From the NCBI GenBank assembly GCA_002316835.1, contig DCEG01000066.1, positions 1 through 9,942 of the forward strand: 9,942 nucleotides of DNA. Reading direction: 5' to 3'. This document shows positions 8,099 to 9,942 of the stretch, one piece after another. The position numbers and the translations under genes were made by a program. The stretch's first letter is position 1. Every line of letters starts with the position of its first letter. Source of the DNA: Bacteroidales bacterium UBA1035. GTDB lineage: Bacteria; Bacteroidota; Bacteroidia; Bacteroidales; Dysgonomonadaceae. The notes below the pieces were generated by a model. The model saw nothing but the letters and a program-made list of their open reading frames with translations. It ran no database searches and was not told the DNA's origin.

Positions 8099-8235
8099 AC
8101 ATTTTTTGTTTTTTTGTTATTAGTTGTAAAAGTTGGATTGTAAATCAAGACAGGTATTTCTCTATTTACCTGCTTATATCTTTTACATGATACCCAGACG
8201 ACCAACACAATGATATGGGGTTCATGTTTATTTCA
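8099..8235 (-). promoter_or_regulatory. fecR-susC intergenic region, probable regulated leader with inverted repeat
   Basis: These 137 nt are the only gap above 100 nt between genes here, at the place where sigma-dependent activation of susC would be expected. No TAnnTTTG (Bacteroidota housekeeping -7 box) occurs on the transcribed strand. A perfect inverted repeat, CAGGTA-N10-TACCTG, occupies 8151-8172, some 50-75 nt before the susC ATG; with no T run after it, an operator or RNA hairpin is likelier than a terminator. Further upstream TGAACC (8219-8224) and CGTC (8197-8200), 18 nt apart, loosely resemble generic ECF promoter boxes. That match is weak and is offered only as a candidate. The last 30 nt before the ATG are A-rich without a Shine-Dalgarno sequence. 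Confidence 0.4.
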
Positions 8236-9201
8236 TTATTCGGTAATAAATACCTCGTTTCCTTCTATCCGATAGTGAATAGGGGCAAGATAACTAAGTA
8301 TATCAAGTACTTCTTTCAACGATTCTTCCCGGTTAATAACATACCGGTAACGCCGGTCGGCCAGTTTCTTGGATTCCAGATTGATGTTTACATCGTAAAT
8401 AAGGCTCAACTTATTTACAATTTCCCTCAGCGTGGCATTCTCAAACTTAATTTGATCAAGGTGCCATGAAGTGAGTGTATTAACATCAACTGTCGAGACA
8501 CTGTAACTGTTGTTTTCGGCATTGAACACCACCTTTTCTCCGGGTGACATTTCATAAACATCTTCTTTTCGATTATCTTGTAACACTACCTTTCCCGATG
8601 CCAGAATGGTCTCCACACGGCGTCCTTCGTCGTCCACAAAAAGGTCGAAAGACGTGCCGGTAACTTTCACGTTTATATAGGCTGATGTTACCAGAAACGG
8701 CGACCGGGGATTTTTTTCAATATCGAAAAAAGCTTTTCCTTTTAAGGAAAGAGTACGTCTGGATGACGAGAACGACTTGGGAATCCGCAACTCGGACGAA
8801 GCGTTGAGCCAGACCGTAGAACCATCGGCCAGATGTACTTTTTTTACGGATTCGTGTTCGGCTACAACAATGGTAGTGTACCTTCCGGCTGTCCACTGCT
8901 TCCAACCGAAAACGGAAAGTAGGACTATAAATGCAATAGCCGCGGTATATTTAAAAACATTAAAAAAACGATATTGAGGTGAGCGGCGACGAAGTTTTTC
9001 CTGAACGCGGGAAAGCGCTAATGCCGTCTCCGATACTGTATTGCTACGCCTGAACTCACTAATCAGTCGCAACTGACTAACCTCCGAAAAAAGAGCCTGG
9101 TTTTCCGGAGAGCATATGCGCCATTCGTCCAGCTCCTGTCTCTCGGCAGGGGAGAGGGGAGAAGAAAGATATTTAACCAACAGTGAAAATCCGGAATCCA
9201 T
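8236..9201 (-). CDS. FecR-family anti-sigma factor (inner membrane)
   Basis: This 321-residue protein should hold the adjacent ECF sigma factor inactive and release it when the STN domain of the transporter signals across the periplasm. Residues 1-75 form a helical, charged cytoplasmic domain with the usual YLSSPLSPAERQELDEW start. One transmembrane helix lies at about 84-100 (FKYTAAIAFIVLLSVFGW). The periplasmic FecR domain runs from about 112 to 210, with VHLADGSTVWLNASSELRIP, LSLKGKAFFDIEKN, PFLVTS and VKVTGTSFDL. The C-terminal DUF4974-type domain (about 250-321) begins IKFENATLREIVNKLSLIYDVNI and ends NEVFITE; this domain is typical of Bacteroidota FecR proteins and is itself STN-like. 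Length is normal. It follows the sigma gene by 69 nt and precedes susC by 137 nt. Proteolytic activation is known for related systems but cannot be judged here. Confidence 0.93.
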   Translation of the reverse strand: MDSGFSLLVKYLSSPLSPAERQELDEWRICSPENQALFSEVSQLRLISEFRRSNTVSETALALSRVQEKLRRRSPQYRFFNVFKYTAAIAFIVLLSVFGWKQWTAGRYTTIVVAEHESVKKVHLADGSTVWLNASSELRIPKSFSSSRRTLSLKGKAFFDIEKNPRSPFLVTSAYINVKVTGTSFDLFVDDEGRRVETILASGKVVLQDNRKEDVYEMSPGEKVVFNAENNSYSVSTVDVNTLTSWHLDQIKFENATLREIVNKLSLIYDVNINLESKKLADRRYRYVINREESLKEVLDILSYLAPIHYRIEGNEVFITE

Positions 9202-9270
9202 AGCAAAAAAAGTACGTCTATATAAGCTAAACGAACAAAGGGGAGAAACTACGGAGCAAAAACGATTTTT

Positions 9271-9870
9271 TCAGAAAAACTTACAAAAGAGTATTAAAAT
9301 AAGGAAATCGGAGGAAGATAAATGTTTTCGAAGAAATTTCATGGCAAGGTAAATATGGCTTTCCACCGTACGTTGCGGCATCTGAAGTATTTCGGAAACT
9401 TCTTTCGCTTTCAGACCCTCGTGATAAACCATTTCGAACACTTGACGGCGTACTTCGGGAAGCTGCGCCAACAAAGCGTTCAACTTTTCATCGAAATCTT
9501 TACTAAAAAGTTCCTTCAAGGGCTGACAATCATTCTCGAGATACATATGGTATTCCTCAGCAAACTTCAAAAGTGATTCTTGCGCATATTTCTCTAACCG
9601 ATTATTTTTTTTAATGTGATCGATGCATCTCGAATAAGCCGTTTGAAAAAGGTAGCTGAGAAACCCCACATCTACTTGCAGGCTCTTTCGTTTTTCCCAC
9701 ACATAGGCAAATACCTCCTGGGCAATGTCTTCTCCCGCCGTTTTATTATCCAGGATGACGGTGGCATACGCTGCAACCTGTGGATAAAAAGAACAAAACA
9801 ACTCTTCAAACTGGGATTGAGAAATGGCCTGAAGATTTACAGAAGAATTATAATCGTTATTATTAGTCAA
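9271..9870 (-). CDS. ECF-family RNA polymerase sigma factor (FecI-like), TTG start
   Basis: This 199-residue sigma factor probably directs RNA polymerase to the susC promoter when freed from the FecR protein encoded next to it. Region 2 spans about 21-88 (FEELFCSFYPQVAAYA, then AGEDIAQEVFAYVWEKR, the core-binding and -10-recognition helices). A linker with an acidic segment follows at about 95-130. Region 4 spans about 133-184, with the helix-turn-helix EGLKAKEVSEILQMPQRTVESHI. The last 12 residues are strongly hydrophobic (DFLILILFCKFF), a tail I associate with other Bacteroidota ECF factors. The frame begins at TTG (complement of 9868-9870). An in-frame TAA lies 24 nt further upstream, and no ATG occurs on this strand in any frame between the TTG and the window edge. 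The first internal Met (residue 109) is far past region 2, so TTG is the best start. Which promoters it recognises is inferred from position only. Confidence 0.92.
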   Translation of the reverse strand: MTNNNDYNSSVNLQAISQSQFEELFCSFYPQVAAYATVILDNKTAGEDIAQEVFAYVWEKRKSLQVDVGFLSYLFQTAYSRCIDHIKKNNRLEKYAQESLLKFAEEYHMYLENDCQPLKELFSKDFDEKLNALLAQLPEVRRQVFEMVYHEGLKAKEVSEILQMPQRTVESHIYLAMKFLRKHLSSSDFLILILFCKFF

Positions 9871-9900
9871 AAGAAGAAAAAAATTTAACTTTTATGTTTC

Positions 9901-9932
9901 GAAAGATTTCCACTATCGTTTAAACCTTCAAA
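9901..9932 (-). promoter_or_regulatory. Candidate housekeeping promoter for the sigma factor gene
   Basis: On the minus strand TTTG (complement of 9929-9932) is followed after 20 nt by AATCTTTC (complement of 9901-9908). The Bacteroidota housekeeping pattern is TTTG, a spacer of about 19-21 nt, then TAnnTTTG. The -33 box and spacing fit; the -7 box matches four of six defined positions. It would place the transcription start about 25 nt before the TTG codon. The region is A/T-rich, so a chance match is quite possible. Confidence 0.33.
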
Positions 9933-9942
9933 AAAACTTTCT

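Noticed and set aside
8187..8215. Two copies of ATGATA 23 nt apart in the fecR-susC gap
   Set aside because: Six-base A/T-rich repeats are expected by chance in a gap of this size and composition, and flanking bases do not match.
9207..9239. TTTG and TACTTTTT 21 nt apart before fecR, resembling a housekeeping promoter
   Set aside because: The -7 box would lie about 5 nt from the fecR ATG, leaving essentially no leader, and it lacks the final G in a run of T. Read-through from the sigma gene explains fecR expression better.
9616..9888. 90-codon plus-strand open frame opposite the sigma factor gene
   Set aside because: It mirrors region 2 of the sigma factor; the protein is basic and low in motif content, so it is best explained as a shadow.
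9918..9925. 8-bp palindrome GTTTAAAC upstream of the sigma gene
   Set aside because: It is a single short A/T-rich palindrome inside a candidate promoter spacer with no second copy seen, so chance is the simplest explanation.

Overview
The window looks like part of the chromosome of a Bacteroidota, most likely a gut- or digester-type Bacteroidales. The reasons are the adjacent SusC/SusD pair, the FecI/FecR-type regulators, moderate GC, and start sites without clear Shine-Dalgarno sequences, preceded by A/T-rich DNA. I cannot name the genus from sequence alone. All genes lie on the minus strand, so the locus reads from right (9.9 kb) to left (1).

Reading in the direction of transcription: an ECF sigma factor (9870-9271, apparently starting at TTG); a FecR-type membrane anti-sigma factor (9201-8236); a 137-bp gap with no housekeeping-type promoter but with an inverted repeat; a SusC-type TonB-dependent transporter carrying an N-terminal STN signalling domain (8098-4709); its SusD-type surface lipoprotein (4694-3198); a G.U-rich hairpin starting 4 nt after the susD stop; a divergent GH29 alpha-L-fucosidase (3123-1738); a Ser-type S1 sulfatase (1718-171); and the first 32 codons of a second probable sulfatase that runs off the left edge (98-1).

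Together this is a polysaccharide utilization locus of the sigma/anti-sigma class. The expected logic is that a glycan bound by SusD and imported by SusC is sensed through the STN domain, which signals through FecR to release the ECF sigma factor and raise transcription of the locus. The enzymes point to a glycan with both alpha-L-fucose and sulfate esters, such as a sulfated mucin-type O-glycan or a sulfated fucan. The exact substrate cannot be read from the sequence. I see no tRNA, rRNA, CRISPR array, insertion sequence or integrase. The system type is known; the less ordinary points are the post-susD hairpin, the unusual catalytic motifs of the GH29 enzyme, and the TTG start of the sigma gene.
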